DNA of 64,000 nucleotides, taken from the NCBI GenBank assembly GCA_026214975.1, contig JAOBSW010000233.1, positions 62,001 to 126,000 of the forward strand. Reading direction: 5' to 3'. Position 1 is the first letter of the stretch. Each line of letters opens with the position of its first letter. Shown here piece by piece: positions 1-10,669 of the stretch. A program made the position numbers and the translations under genes. The stretch comes from Gentiana macrophylla. Lineage: Eukaryota; Streptophyta; Magnoliopsida; Gentianales; Gentianaceae. The notes under the pieces are model-generated. The model was not told where the DNA came from, did not search any database, and worked only from the letters and a program-made list of their open reading frames with translations.

Positions 1-78
1 ACCGCTTCTTTGACCTTGGTTCCCTTTGTTCCCCTGAGTTGGGCATGCTCTTGCATAATTCCCTGGATCTCCACATAA

Positions 79-2295
79 TTAGCGACCACTTATATTTGCT
101 CGACACTCCCATGAATGATTCTTGTTGCACTTCGAGCAAAGCGGTGCGCCAATTGAAGGTTTAGCTACCAAAGGAGTTGTTGTCTTCTTTGCATTCTGCT
201 GGGGTGCTGCCCGATTATTACCTTGGTGCGTCCCAAAGGTTTTCTTCAGACCAATGATGACTGAGGGCTTGCTCTTGAAGGTCTCCACTTCTAAAGCCTT
301 ATTCAACATTTCAGCCATATCCTCGGTGTAGCTCCCATCATCCCTGCATGTATCTCATAGGACAAACCATTCTTGTAGAGGGCCATCTTTCTCTCTTCCT
401 TTCTCATGATCTTTGGGTAGAACCTACCCAACTCATTGAACTTGTTAGTATACTAAGAAACTGTCATACGAATTCTTTGCTTATGGCTTAAGAACTGACT
501 AGCCTTATCCGCTTGCACCGTTGCTGGGAAGTATTCATTGTAAAACAGAATCTTAAATGATTCCCAATCTGTAACCTTTCCATTGCTGCTCTTAATAGCA
601 TTGATCCATGCTTCATTTTTACCCAAAAGAAAACCAACCGCTAACTGTGCCATCTACGCTTTGAGGACGTTCACGTGTCTGCACGACTTTTCAAAACTTC
701 TTAACCACACTTCAGCCTTTGTCGGCTCCACATTCCCATAAAATTTTTGGACCCGGTTCCTCTTCAGCTTAGTGTACCAATCAACCAGGGGTGCTTGATC
801 AAAGGCCGGTGGTGGTCTAACCGGTGGGGCAACTAGTGGGTATACTAAAGGATATCCAAGAGGTGCTTGTGGTACCGGGGGTTCTTGGTACGGTGGTGGT
901 TGAGGCCGTAGTGGAGGGATCACTTGTGGCTTAGTTTGATATGGATGGTATCTTTGTTGGTGTTGTGGGTGTGATGGGGCTGATGAAATCTATAAGGTGG
1001 GTAACCAACTCATTGCTAGTGATCGAAACGTGGTGATGGTGGCACGGTAGGTCGAGGGGTGTGGCCAACTGGTGGAGGGTAAAAAGTCATCGATGGTGAT
1101 GGAACACTTTGGAGGAGAAGCGGCGACTTACCGGTAGAGGTGGAGGTAGATCTTTGGTCTTTGGTGGCACATACTGCTGGTGGAATCTCACCGGGGCGGC
1201 CCTCGCTTTTATTGGGCTTAAGACCAAGTCCCCGAATTGGGCCTTTTAGTTGAAATTGTTTTTTAAAACAAATTTATTGTTAGATATTTCTTCATAAATT
1301 AATATTTTGGTTATCGTTTGCATACAAGTTGCCGTACGAATTAATGTTATCACAACGAAACGGGGGTCAGGTCGCGGTGGGTCGAGGGGGCAGCGTCCCT
1401 TCGTAGGGGTCGAGGGGGCAGCGCCAACTCGTGGGGGTTTAGGGGCAACGCCCCCGAAACCTAAACCAATGCATGCATCAGTTCATGAAGAGATCTTTTT
1501 CAAATACATGCATTTTCGAACTGATATGTACTTACCCTTTCATGTAAGGGTTGCATGCTTTCATCCGGTGAACAGTGACAACCCTACCCTTTCGTGCAAA
1601 GAGTACCTTCATTCGTTTATAGGGTACTTGCAACCTATAAAAGGCATAAGTATGCAGACGAAAATTCATAAGTTTGACAACATCATCATAAAAACTTTGA
1701 GTCTCCTCGGGTTTGATTCAAACAAGTCACTGTAGATATATATAATAAGTTTGTTTTATTTATTTTGTGTGTGCTTTTTTTTATTATATATAATATAGAT
1801 ATATATAATAAATTAATAATATAGATAAAACAAAAAAAACTTGTTTGTATATCTATTTTTTTGGGTCAAGTAAATTTTTTTATCGGGATCTTTATTAATT
1901 GGAGTAAAAAAAAATTGGCCTTTATCAAAAAAAAAAAAAATTAACATATTATATTAGGTTGGATCGGATTGAATCTACATAAATTTTTTGTCCTTTTACC
2001 GAAACATGTACCGTTGGGCGTCCGGGCACCGTTGGGCTTAAGACCCGGGTCTCACAGGCCTCACTGATGGGCCGGCCTTGAATCTCACCTACCATAGTGA
2101 CACGTATGGGTTCTTGCCCAGGCCCGCATGGAATGTAGTTGTACCGTGGATCCTTCTGGAATTGAGGTAATGGTGTTGAGCTCCGATGAGGTCATGGAGT
2201 GTGGTTCTAATGAAGTGAAGGATTCGGTCACCCCAACACGCCGCTAACCACTGGTATTGGACTCTCCTGCCATACCCCTGAACTTTCCCCACCAT
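79..2295 (-). pseudogene. gag (capsid and zinc knuckle) of Ty3/gypsy element, interrupted
   Basis: Gag forms the particle that packages retroelement RNA. The minus-strand reading starts near 2295 just inside the primer site. After the hAT insertion it continues with a proline-rich stretch (about 923-810) and a capsid-like region with FYGNVEPTKAEVWLRSFEK (about 740-680) and YFPATVQADKAS. It ends with a zinc-knuckle part, CSKCNKNHSWEC (about 150-110). Breaks visible: a TAG between 654 and 653 after LKA, a stop near 453 and further frame changes near 320-450. The stop sits in a CTA/CAG-like context of the kind that differs between paired repeats in this window, so it may be a consensus error. 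Family assignment is firm; functionality is not. Confidence 0.8.
1192..2080. mobile_element. Non-autonomous hAT element, 889 bp, inserted in gypsy gag
   Basis: The insertion is flanked by an exact 8-bp target duplication, aatctcac, at 1184-1191 and 2081-2088, as expected for hAT. The ends are inverted and GC-rich: cggggcggccctcgc on the left, and the complement of gatgggccggccttg on the right, matching the hAT pattern CAGGGnCGGnCC with the first bases blurred. It has no transposase; the 142-codon open frame at 1307-1735 shows no recognisable domain. It also carries internal short repeats (gtcgagggggcagcg, twice, near 1390-1425). Confidence 0.85.
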
Positions 2296-2403
2296 GAACT
2301 CCCGTTCTAGTTGTTACCATTCTGAAAGATCACAGAAAGATCATAACGTTACTAAGAGGTTTAAAGAAATCTTATCTTAAAAGAAAGGAAGCCTAAGGAC
2401 GCC

Positions 2404-2414
2404 GCTCGATACCA
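2404..2414 (-). promoter_or_regulatory. Primer binding site (tRNA-iMet type)
   Basis: Plus-strand gctcgatacca is the complement of tggtatcgagc, close to the tRNA-iMet primer sequence tggtatcagagc. It lies directly inside the LTR end at 2416. The CTG expected here reads CTCG, the same change seen between paired LTRs elsewhere. Confidence 0.8.
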
Positions 2415-3609
2415 ATCTAACGCCCGTTCCGGACATCGAGTCCATATCCGGAAAAGGAACGTTCGGCACATATAACATAAAATAAATTACACATTATATG
2501 TAGGTCTCTACTACGTCGTATCGAGCTAAGAAAAACAGAAGCAAAAGACTCGGGCATATTGTTTTTCAACAACCAAGAATAGAAACATCACTAAAGATAG
2601 AAATGTCAACTCATTACAATGAAAACTCCAAAAGAACTTGTAACATACGAAACCTCCAAAAGGAATCAATAAAATAAATTACAAGTCTCAAAGGAAAACA
2701 TATCGTATTCCAAAACTAAAAGGAACAACTAGTCCTATACGTCATGTGAAAATTAATTAAAATAAAACTTCAACGTCGGCATCCTCAAACATCGTCTTCG
2801 AATTCGTCATCGAATTCTGGATCCACCTGTTCATCTTCTCATCCCCAAACACATAACAAATATGCATTTGAGGTAAGTACAAATTACTTAATAAAGGAAG
2901 AAGCTATGATTTAATTACAGATTATAGCATAAGAATCAAAATCATTAAATTGTCTTTATGTGACCGACTCAGTCTAGGGTTCATTGCATGCTCATCAACA
3001 TGTTATGGCTATACGTTTCTAGCTTAACTTATGTATGTTACATTAGCATTCAAAGAAACTAGGCATGGTGTATATCCACCATGAGATATCATATGCAACC
3101 TATTAATGGATCACACCAATAGCCACGGGCTAGTCCCGATAGTGTACACATTTGGTGAAGTCCCGCCGTACTTGGGGTCTTAGTAACCTACGGAGTTTTT
3201 CACTTTCTGTGACCGCCCACAAATCGCGATATGAATTGGTGTCTATCCAAGAATGGCATGATGTTTAATCTTTTACTAGTCACGTATGTATTTATTAATC
3301 GTTAACTAGCCACCTAAGTGTTTTCAAGGAAAACCTCACCTTAATAGCTTTACTCCCTCGCTTAGACGGCTAGACACAACATCCTAGAAGATACACAGAC
3401 CTTGATGGATATTAACTCATCAAAGCACAAGCCTATCATGCCCTTCCGACGGTCCCGAACTTCAACTCTTAGGAAGAATCCATTCGGTGCCGGAACTAAA
3501 TGCATCAGAAACTCAATCAAGGCTTGTTCATGTTCATTTAATGTTATTAGATCAAGAAACAACATTTAAAACTGGACTCGGGGATTAAAACTCAACTTTC
3601 CCGAAACAG

Positions 3610-3860
3610 GGTTAGTGCGTGTGCATCCTCTGGAATGCGTGCGCATTGACTGACTTGAAGCATTCAGGATGCTCTTGTTTAGGCAATGTGTGCGCATTGC
3701 CCTCCTATGCGCGTGCACAAACAACGATGGTTCAAAATTCCCACTCTCTGACCCTCAATGCATGCGCATTCTAACCTGTGTGTGTGCATTGAGCATCCTG
3801 TACCAAAACTCGACTTTCTATTTCATCAATACGTGCACATTCAACGCGGAAAAGCCTTGA
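3610..3860. repeat. Dispersed ATGCGTGCGCAT-type palindromic words in the LTR
   Basis: About seven short GC-rich near-palindromes are spaced 20-50 bp apart: aatgcgtgcgcattg (about 3634), caatgtgtgcgcattgc (about 3683), tatgcgcgtgcac (about 3705), caatgcatgcgcattc (about 3757), tgtgtgtgcattg (about 3779) and caatacgtgcacattc (about 3827). They occupy the same part of the LTR as different arrays in the two other LTR subfamilies. Confidence 0.7.
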
Positions 3861-4533
3861 CTCGATTTTTTTCCTACACTTTTATGATTCCTACTAAATT
3901 CTAAACATGTTTAACATCGATAACGCTCAGAAAATAGCAGAAAACTCAACCATTATAAAACCAATTCATCCCATACTCCATTAATAGCAATTAGACATGA
4001 TTTATAACATCTAAACATGTCAAAACATCAACCTTAACCCTATAAACCATAAATAAATCGTAGGAATATTCTCTTACAATTTTTGCAAGAAAACCCAAAT
4101 CAAAAAGCTATAAAATCTGCAGCAAAAGTCAAACCTTTCCACAGTAAACCTATGTAATCAATCCAAACTTATATTAGATTCGATCACATGCTTCTATAAC
4201 AACAATACTACGATTTCATGAGTTTCAATCCATCAAACTCATTCAAAACACAAGTAGGGCTCGAAAATCATAACTTCGAAACTCTAAACTTTTTGTTGAA
4301 ACGACGCCATTTTCACGACGATTCTAAAACTCCACTCGAATCTGAAAATGGTTAAGAATTCCATGAGTGATTGGAAGAACTCTCTTTGTCTGCCTTTTTT
4401 CTCTCTGCCTTTTCCTCAAATTTGGTGAACTGATAGGTTATAGGAATATTGGGGTTTATTTTTCTTAAATAACCAATCCCAAAAATAATTATTACTTATT
4501 ATTTTCCTTAATTATAATAAAATCCCAATTTCC

Positions 4534-4536
<3 letters not shown>

Positions 4537-4602
<66 letters not shown>
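4537..4602. repeat. (AT)n microsatellite
   Basis: About 33 uninterrupted AT dinucleotides inside the LTR. The length is likely variable. Confidence 0.97.
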
Positions 4603-4607
<5 letters not shown>

Positions 4608-4701
4608 CCTCAAATACTTAATTTCCTTAGTAAATGAATATAGTATTTCGTTCCCGCAAAAATGACACGTCTGCCCTTTTTCTGAGAATCAAAATATTAC
4701 A

Positions 4702-5230
4702 CACAAATAGAAGCTAACATTTATTACAACTCGTCTCGACTAAAAAGGAAACTGTTGAAACACAACGAACTGCATGACTCCATTCCTAAACTTGCTCTCC
4801 AAGGTCATCATTCCACTCGTCTTCAACGTGCATATCTTTTTATTCCAAATAAAGGAGTGAACATTCATGGTTGTCCAGTAAGGAGAAAGAAGATCAAAAG
4901 GGAGATTTGTGTTTGTCGGATGCCAGAAGACATTACATCAATCTACTTCATCCGGTTTGCAAACAGTTTAAAGCCAATAGATTTCACGCTACGAAAATTG
5001 TTTTGAAAGCATAACTTGAAACATAAAAGAAATCCACTTTAAAGCCAAGTTGAACAATGCATAGAAAACATGCCTATTAACTACATTCAATTAATCTTTA
5101 ACGTATTTGTTTGTTTCATTAATTACTTAATTACCACATTTAGCTTTCTTGATCAAGCTTCCATGAGCTAATATCAAACCGTGCATTTTTACTTGTCTAC
5201 TAACCATAACATGTTTGTGTCTTGTATCAT
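4702..5230. other. Intergenic stretch, no gene recognised
   Basis: AT-rich sequence between two LTRs. One 83-codon open frame (4755-5006, plus) shows no recognisable motif and is not supported as a gene. Confidence 0.6.
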
Positions 5231-7339
5231 TGACGCCTCATCCCGGATACCGAGTCCTTATCCGGAAAGAACGCCCGGCATGCATATATTAACTTTTTAA
5301 AACATAAAAGTAATATATACATAAGCCTCATAACGATTACTCAGAGTAAAGAGGGATAAGTTAAAACAAAAGATAACTTAGAAAAGAATGTCAAACGACA
5401 AACAAACGGATCACCAGTCCCAATGAAGGTCTATGAAAATCGAAAAGACAAAACAACGAAATAAATATTGTTGACTTATTTCATCCCAAATGAAACGGAA
5501 AAAGTACTAAAGTCTATCTCTCAAAACAGAATAATAAATGCGTAAAATAAATATCCACGTCATCATAAACTCTTGAGCTCAAACATCAACTCCGTCAACT
5601 ACATCGTCATATCCATACTCATATCGTCCTGACAACCACTTTCTTGGGGTGAGAACAATAAAGAAGAGGGGTAAGTACATACGTATTTAGTAAGGGGTAG
5701 AAGAAACGGCCACACATAATATGTAGCATATCATATATAACAAGTTAATTCTACAATATCTACCACATATGTTATAATGAGATCACACTCACCCTCTACT
5801 AGATCACATAGTTCATCCTTACACACATACTTATTACATCAATATCAAAGGACACTATGCATGATGAATATGCACCACGACATTTTAAGCACCTCTCTAT
5901 GGGAATGGATGTGGATTCCGTGTGGAAGTTACACGTAGTCCCTTGACACACAGCCTCAAGTAGAGCTGTAAAAGTCTCATACTTCGATATTAAAACATGC
6001 CTTACCAATCATATCGGTGTGTTAGCTTTTAGACACACACACATATGTAATTTACGAGTTTAGATCTAACCATCTGATTCATTCACATAAAAGGATTCTT
6101 AAAGACTTAGAGTCCTAGACATCTAATTACACTACTTAGCACGTTGTAAAAGGATCAAAGGCTACTAAGTCAATGTCCCACAAGGCCTAATTAAACAACG
6201 TCTTACGGTGCTCCTATATTCTCTCCGTAGAGGGTTTCAGTTGTGGTGCTCAGCCAAGGCTACAAGAAGTCGAAGTTAGATTTTTCAAAGTATCATATAA
6301 TGCCCTCAAAGGCATGCAATCCAATCAAATTTGAACCGAATACAACAAAACATGAAAAATAGGCTAAACAGTTGGGTTTGGCGGCAGGCCGACGCCTTTT
6401 TTGGCGCGCGTTAAAACTACTCCAGAACTTGTTGTGCTCTCTGCTTCTGTTTTAGCGCACGCAACACCCTTTTGGCACGCACTAAAACCAACCTGAACCG
6501 GCTACTTTCTTTTTGGCGCACGCTAAACCTAAACAGAGCATCATGTTCCGGTTCCGACAATTTTGGCGTCGCGCTAACGCGCAGCGCGAACCGTTCCTCA
6601 AGTTTAAGGTGTGTTTGGCGTGCGCTAAAATAAGTTTGGGGGCACTAAACGATCGTGAAACTTGATGAACATCTTGTTTCAACGTCAGATATGGTTTGTT
6701 TTCAACCCAATTGATCCCAACCTTATTCCAACACAATACCCTGCATATTTCCTCAGAAAAATAGCAACAACCAACACAATAAAACCTTTTTAAAAGAACA
6801 CCCTCTTACCTTAGCAATCCAAAAGCGAATTCAAAGCAAAAACAAAAGGAAAAGGCTTGAATCCTCGATTCAAAACACCTCTACGAATAACCTACGATAA
6901 TTAAACATTATACTACGATTAGGAAACTCTCTAATCCACTTAAACTCAGATTTTTCCTCAAGAGCAAAGGGAATTCTAGATTTAAGGCTAAAATTGAGAA
7001 CTTACTGTTTTGCAAACGGTTAGTACGGAAACAATCGGCTTCTCGAGGTGATCACTTTCTTTTATAGTCGTTTGCACAAATGATAATTTGATTATCCGCA
7101 CGATTCAAGTTTTCGTTCTTGTTTTTTTTTTCATGATGTTGTTGTCGCTCTTTTCTTCTTTTATCGTAAATTTAACGTAATGTGATTAATGAGATTTTAG
7201 GAGTTATTTCCTTTAAATACCCATTAATTAAACCATTAATGAAAATTAATTATTTATTTTAGGTTAATATAAACAGGAAAATAAATAAATAAATTCCCGT
7301 TTTACATTTATACCATTCTTGAATTTTCAGGGTATTACA
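5231..7339 (-). repeat. Related gypsy-type LTR standing alone (solo LTR or truncated element)
   Basis: The minus strand starts TGTAATACCCTG and ends ...GGACTCGGTATCCGGGATGAGGCGTCA. The end pattern (TCCGGATAAGGACTCGGT) matches the LTRs at 13842 and 46358. No primer site follows the 5231 end (it reads atgataca on the minus strand), no coding region adjoins either side, and no clear 5-bp duplication is seen (atcat against tctgt). It is therefore either an old solo LTR or a remnant cut by rearrangement. Confidence 0.75.
6396..6640. repeat. Dispersed TTTTGGCGCACGCTAAAA-type palindromic words in the LTR
   Basis: Six or so copies of an imperfect palindrome: ttttttggcgcgcgttaaaa (6396-6415), ttttagcgcacgc (about 6451), ttttggcacgcactaaaa (about 6470), tttttggcgcacgctaaa (about 6510), ttttggcgtcgcgctaa (about 6561) and gtttggcgtgcgctaaaat (about 6614). 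Several contain TTTGGCGC, which fits the known E2F-type consensus TTTSSCGC. Binding is inference only. Confidence 0.7.
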
Positions 7340-7436
7340 TCTGTCTTGTTCGTGTTTTTACTTAGTTCACATGAGGGCATGATGTGATACGGGAAACATG
7401 ACTAGTCATACATCCAATGTGAAATTGGGTCGTAGT
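7340..7436. other. Short flank resembling sequence on the far side of hAT copy A
   Basis: The stretch gggaaacatgactagtcata...catccaatgtgaaa resembles gggaaacgacgtgagtaata...cgtccaaagtgaga at about 24358-24410, on the other side of the hAT element. The target region therefore probably contained a tandem repeat before insertion. Confidence 0.5.
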
Positions 7437-8462
7437 ACTGTGGTCGTCCCTCTGTGAATTTCAGTACTAAGCCAAATAAATTTATCGGACCCTTGACATT
7501 TTTTTTTTTGTAGACTATATTTTTTTAGATTAAAATGAAGCATCTATCTCAAGAAGAAAACATATAAAATCAACTAATAATAGTATAAGTAATGCAAAAG
7601 AAATGTTTTTGTCAACCATTTTCAACAAAAGTATCACTTAAACACTTGTCGTTTAGCATTTTAGATGCAAAAATACTAATTAAACTTGTGTAATCAATGT
7701 CATCAACCTATGTTTATTCAATCGACAACATGGCCAAACCATTCAACCTTTCTTGTGACATTGTCGACCGAAGATAATTCTTAATCAACTTCAGCTTTGA
7801 AAAACTTCTTTCTCCGGAAGCAACTGTGACCGGAATCGTCAAAAGAATTCTGAAAGCAATCCATGAATTGGGATAGTCCTTTTCTTTTAAATAGTTCAGC
7901 ACTTCGATTGGCTTCTTCACTTCTATCGGCATGATTTCTCTCAAGAGTTTCACCTCCATGAATAAGTCCTTGCTGTCAATATCAGATACATTACCATGCC
8001 TAAAAAATTCTTCAAGATCAACACAAGATTTCATCAAACATTCATTGCTCGAATACTTAGATTTTCTCAAATCAAACAAGAAGCCAAATTTTTTCTCATA
8101 TTCTTCAAATTGCTCAAATCTGCTCTTCATTGATGAAATTGCTTGATCAACAACACACAAAAAAAAGTTCACTCGAAAGGATTCTTCAGCTGACAGATTC
8201 ACCTCTTCAATAACATCCTCATCAAATTGCCTCTTTCTTCTAATGATGCGCTTTTCAACAAATACAGGTTCAACACCCATATCAATTGTGATTTCTTTAG
8301 CTTCTGCCATTGCTTCCAAAAAACCATTATCTCTATATCTTTCAAGAAAATTTACAAGCCCTCTTAATTCCTCAACTGCAACATCCACCTGCATGTATTC
8401 TTTTTGAAGGAGCTTGCTAAATTTACTAACAGCAAATAACAAGTTACACTACAAGAAATTCG

Positions 8463-8765
8463 GTTTTTAATGAGGAGAATTCTCCTTATTAATTGTCCAT
8501 TTCTCCTCATTAAAGACTTTTAATGAGGAGAAACCACTCCTCATTGCAGCTTCTCTAGTTAAAGGTATATAATGAGGAGAATTGAATCTCCTCATTAATT
8601 ATATCATACATTTAATGAGAATATATCCTCCTCATTAAAAATATTGTTAATGACGACTAATCTACTCATTAAAAAGCCATTTACTCCTCATTGGAAAAGG
8701 ATTCAATATAACACAACTCCTTATTAAAAGACCGTTTGCTCCTCATTAAATCGTGAAATATAAAT
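8463..8765. repeat. CACTA subterminal repeat array (left)
   Basis: Repeated TAATGAGGAG and its complement CTCCTCATTA, about nine copies. The matching array at the other end lies at 12125-12300. Confidence 0.85.
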
Positions 8766-9565
8766 GATACATCTCCACATTGTAAGTTACACAATAATAT
8801 ATAAAACAATATAAATCGTGAAATGTAAATGATACATCTCCTCATTGTTGCTCCACAACAATATATACAACGATAGATTATTTCCAAAAGATAAGTTACA
8901 TACATATGCATATTTAAAGGATTTCTAATATCACATCCCCAAAAGAAACACATTTCTTTGGTCATTACTACAAAACACCTTCCAAAATATTCTTACGTAC
9001 TACAACATCCTAGGATATGATACGATAACAATCCTTTTCATCTGTTCAAAAGCCTCAAAGCCCTGCAAAACCGGCATAAAAATAGGAATAATAAATAAAG
9101 AACACATTTATCGACAAACCATCACTTTTTCATCATGAACTTCCCAAACACCATAATGCAACCTCCATGAATTCAAATACAGACTAAGCCCACCATACAG
9201 AAAAGAAAATCATTTTCATAACAACCTATATATTAAAGACCTCCTTATTTCCCAAAGCCATAATATATAGACAATAAGCACCCGTAGGGACACATTAAAT
9301 CTGTCCAAGTTACTAAAAAAGTACTTAAACTACATCAACTAGCAGCTCAGGAATCAACACGTTCTGGTCAAGAAAATAGACACCTATTCCACCTAAGTTA
9401 AAAGTTGAAATGCGAAATAAGGCAGAGCTTAAAACCAATAGGAAAATGAAGGCATCAAAGGTTCTGAAAATGGCCACTGTCGAAAATAACAAGGCCAAGG
9501 ACATGATCATGGCAACAGCAAAAAAAAAAAATTAAGTTCATTAAGTCCAAAAATAATAACCCACC

Positions 9566-9769
9566 TTAATGTGCCATCTCTGCTTGCAATGCAGCAAGTT
9601 CATCCTTTTCGACAGTGTTCTTTTGAGGAACAAGCCGTGCCGGTTGCCTGCTCGGCACATTGATTGAAGTTGCAGGGGCAGTCGTGGCTGGCTGGAGCAT
9701 TTTATTCTCTAATTCATCAGTACCTATCAATTGGCCTTCCAATTCGTCTAATTCTGCTTCTAATTCATC
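9566..9769 (-). pseudogene. Captured last exon of an ESCRT-III SNF7/VPS32 (CHMP4-type) gene
   Basis: Minus-strand translation gives 67 residues ending in TAA without a break. It starts DELEAELDELEGQ, continues LQPATTAP and PSRQPARLVPQK, and ends DELAALQAEMAH. From knowledge of plant SNF7/VPS32 proteins this is their conserved C-terminus: acidic helix, proline/alanine linker and terminal ELAALQAEM helix. SNF7 polymerises on endosomal membranes in multivesicular body formation. A polypyrimidine tract and CAAG acceptor (tttcttttcaag) precede it, so it was copied as genomic DNA with intron edge. Only this exon is present, so it cannot make a working protein. The uninterrupted frame suggests recent capture or weak decay. 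Confidence 0.85.
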
Positions 9770-10441
9770 CTTGAAAAGAAAAAAAGAAAAAAAAGAAGAG
9801 AATAAATATATCTATTGTTTATTAAGATCTAAGGGATTTCGATGGGTACTCTCTTTGAAGCTTAACACGAAGGCATGACCACTTGATTAAAGCAAATTCT
9901 ATCTCTGGTAAATGGAGATTCTGGATATATATATAGGAATGTAGAATATCATTACTTGTTCATTATCTCAATGGAAAAGAAAATTGTTGATTTGTATTAA
10001 TTGTCACATCATGAATTTACGAAAGCTTTTCGGCTCACTCACGTTGTACATGTTGCCTCCTGTGTAAATATTTTTTTTAATTGCACCATATTTAGATATA
10101 AAGATGAGACCCCTAATGTTGTTGAATCAATAGTAGCCAGAGAAGATTTTTAAGTCAAAATAAACTGGACACATGGCCTAAAAGTTTTTTATGTTAAAAA
10201 GTTCAGAGCCAAACATACATATTTTAGCAAATCAAAAAAAGAAACAGACTCACAGATTGTAATAAAAAAACTTTGAAGAGAGCAAACAGACTTATATGGC
10301 CGGCCACCTATGAAATACTCATAATCTAGTCTAGAAACATAATTTTAGTGTTCCCTTGTTCACAAAAGATCAAACTTCATTCAATATTAAAAGGGGAACG
10401 GAGAAACTGAGGTCATATAAGGGGCAGGAAGAAGCAAGTAC

Positions 10442-10658
10442 CAGATTGTGGAGACCCATAATTTTCCTTTACATCATCATCCTCATCCTATGATTGAATA
10501 TTCATGAGGGCAACAAAACCAGTCACAGCTTCACCTTGAGAAGGCAATGGGTTGTTTGGAAAAGCCTGCCACCATGGTTGAGCATACCGTGATGGATTTG
10601 ATAAGTTGTTCATAACAGTTTCAGTTTGCCTGCCTTCATCTGTGGCAGGTGACGGCAT
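10442..10658 (-). pseudogene. Captured first coding exon, NF-YA (HAP2)-like, with an in-frame stop
   Basis: The minus strand reads from ATG at 10658: MPSPATDEGRQTETV, then YAQPWWQAFPNNPLPSQGE, then after a TAG (10488-10490) DEDDDVKENYGSPQSG. It stops at a clean GT donor (tctg|gtact). A PWW motif near the N-terminus followed by an acidic DEDDDV stretch resembles plant NF-YA transcription-factor subunits. The DNA-binding part is not here, so the family call is tentative. An acceptor-like ttctagttattag just upstream fits the 5'-UTR intron common in NF-YA genes. It lies in the same direction as the SNF7 exon, so a chimeric transcript is possible. Confidence 0.45.
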
Positions 10659-10669
10659 CCTTCAAATCT

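Larger units (their letters stand above)
1..4701 (-). mobile_element. Ty3/gypsy LTR retrotransposon, 5' part (gag, primer site, 5' LTR)
   Basis: Read on the minus strand, a 2.3-kb LTR is followed by a tRNA-iMet-like primer site and a gag region that runs off the left window edge. The gag start region and the C-terminal LTR sequence resemble the full-length element at 13842-23277, so this is the same broad family but a different subfamily. The polyprotein and second LTR lie outside the window. The element is itself interrupted by an hAT insertion at 1192-2080. Confidence 0.85.
2416..4701 (-). repeat. LTR of the minus-strand Ty3/gypsy element
   Basis: On the minus strand it begins TGTAATATTTTGATTC and soon shows GGGCAGACGTGTC, as do the other LTRs here. 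It ends ...CCGGAACGGGCGTTA next to the primer site. The shared core block (GTTGAAGTTCGGGACCGTCGG, minus strand, about 3470-3440) is also found in the LTRs at 13842, 21120 and 46358. Length is 2286 bp. It contains no gene; the open frames in it are incidental. Confidence 0.85.

Noticed and set aside
1307..1735. 142-codon open frame inside the small hAT element
   Set aside because: No recognisable domain, low-complexity start, and it lies wholly within a non-autonomous element.
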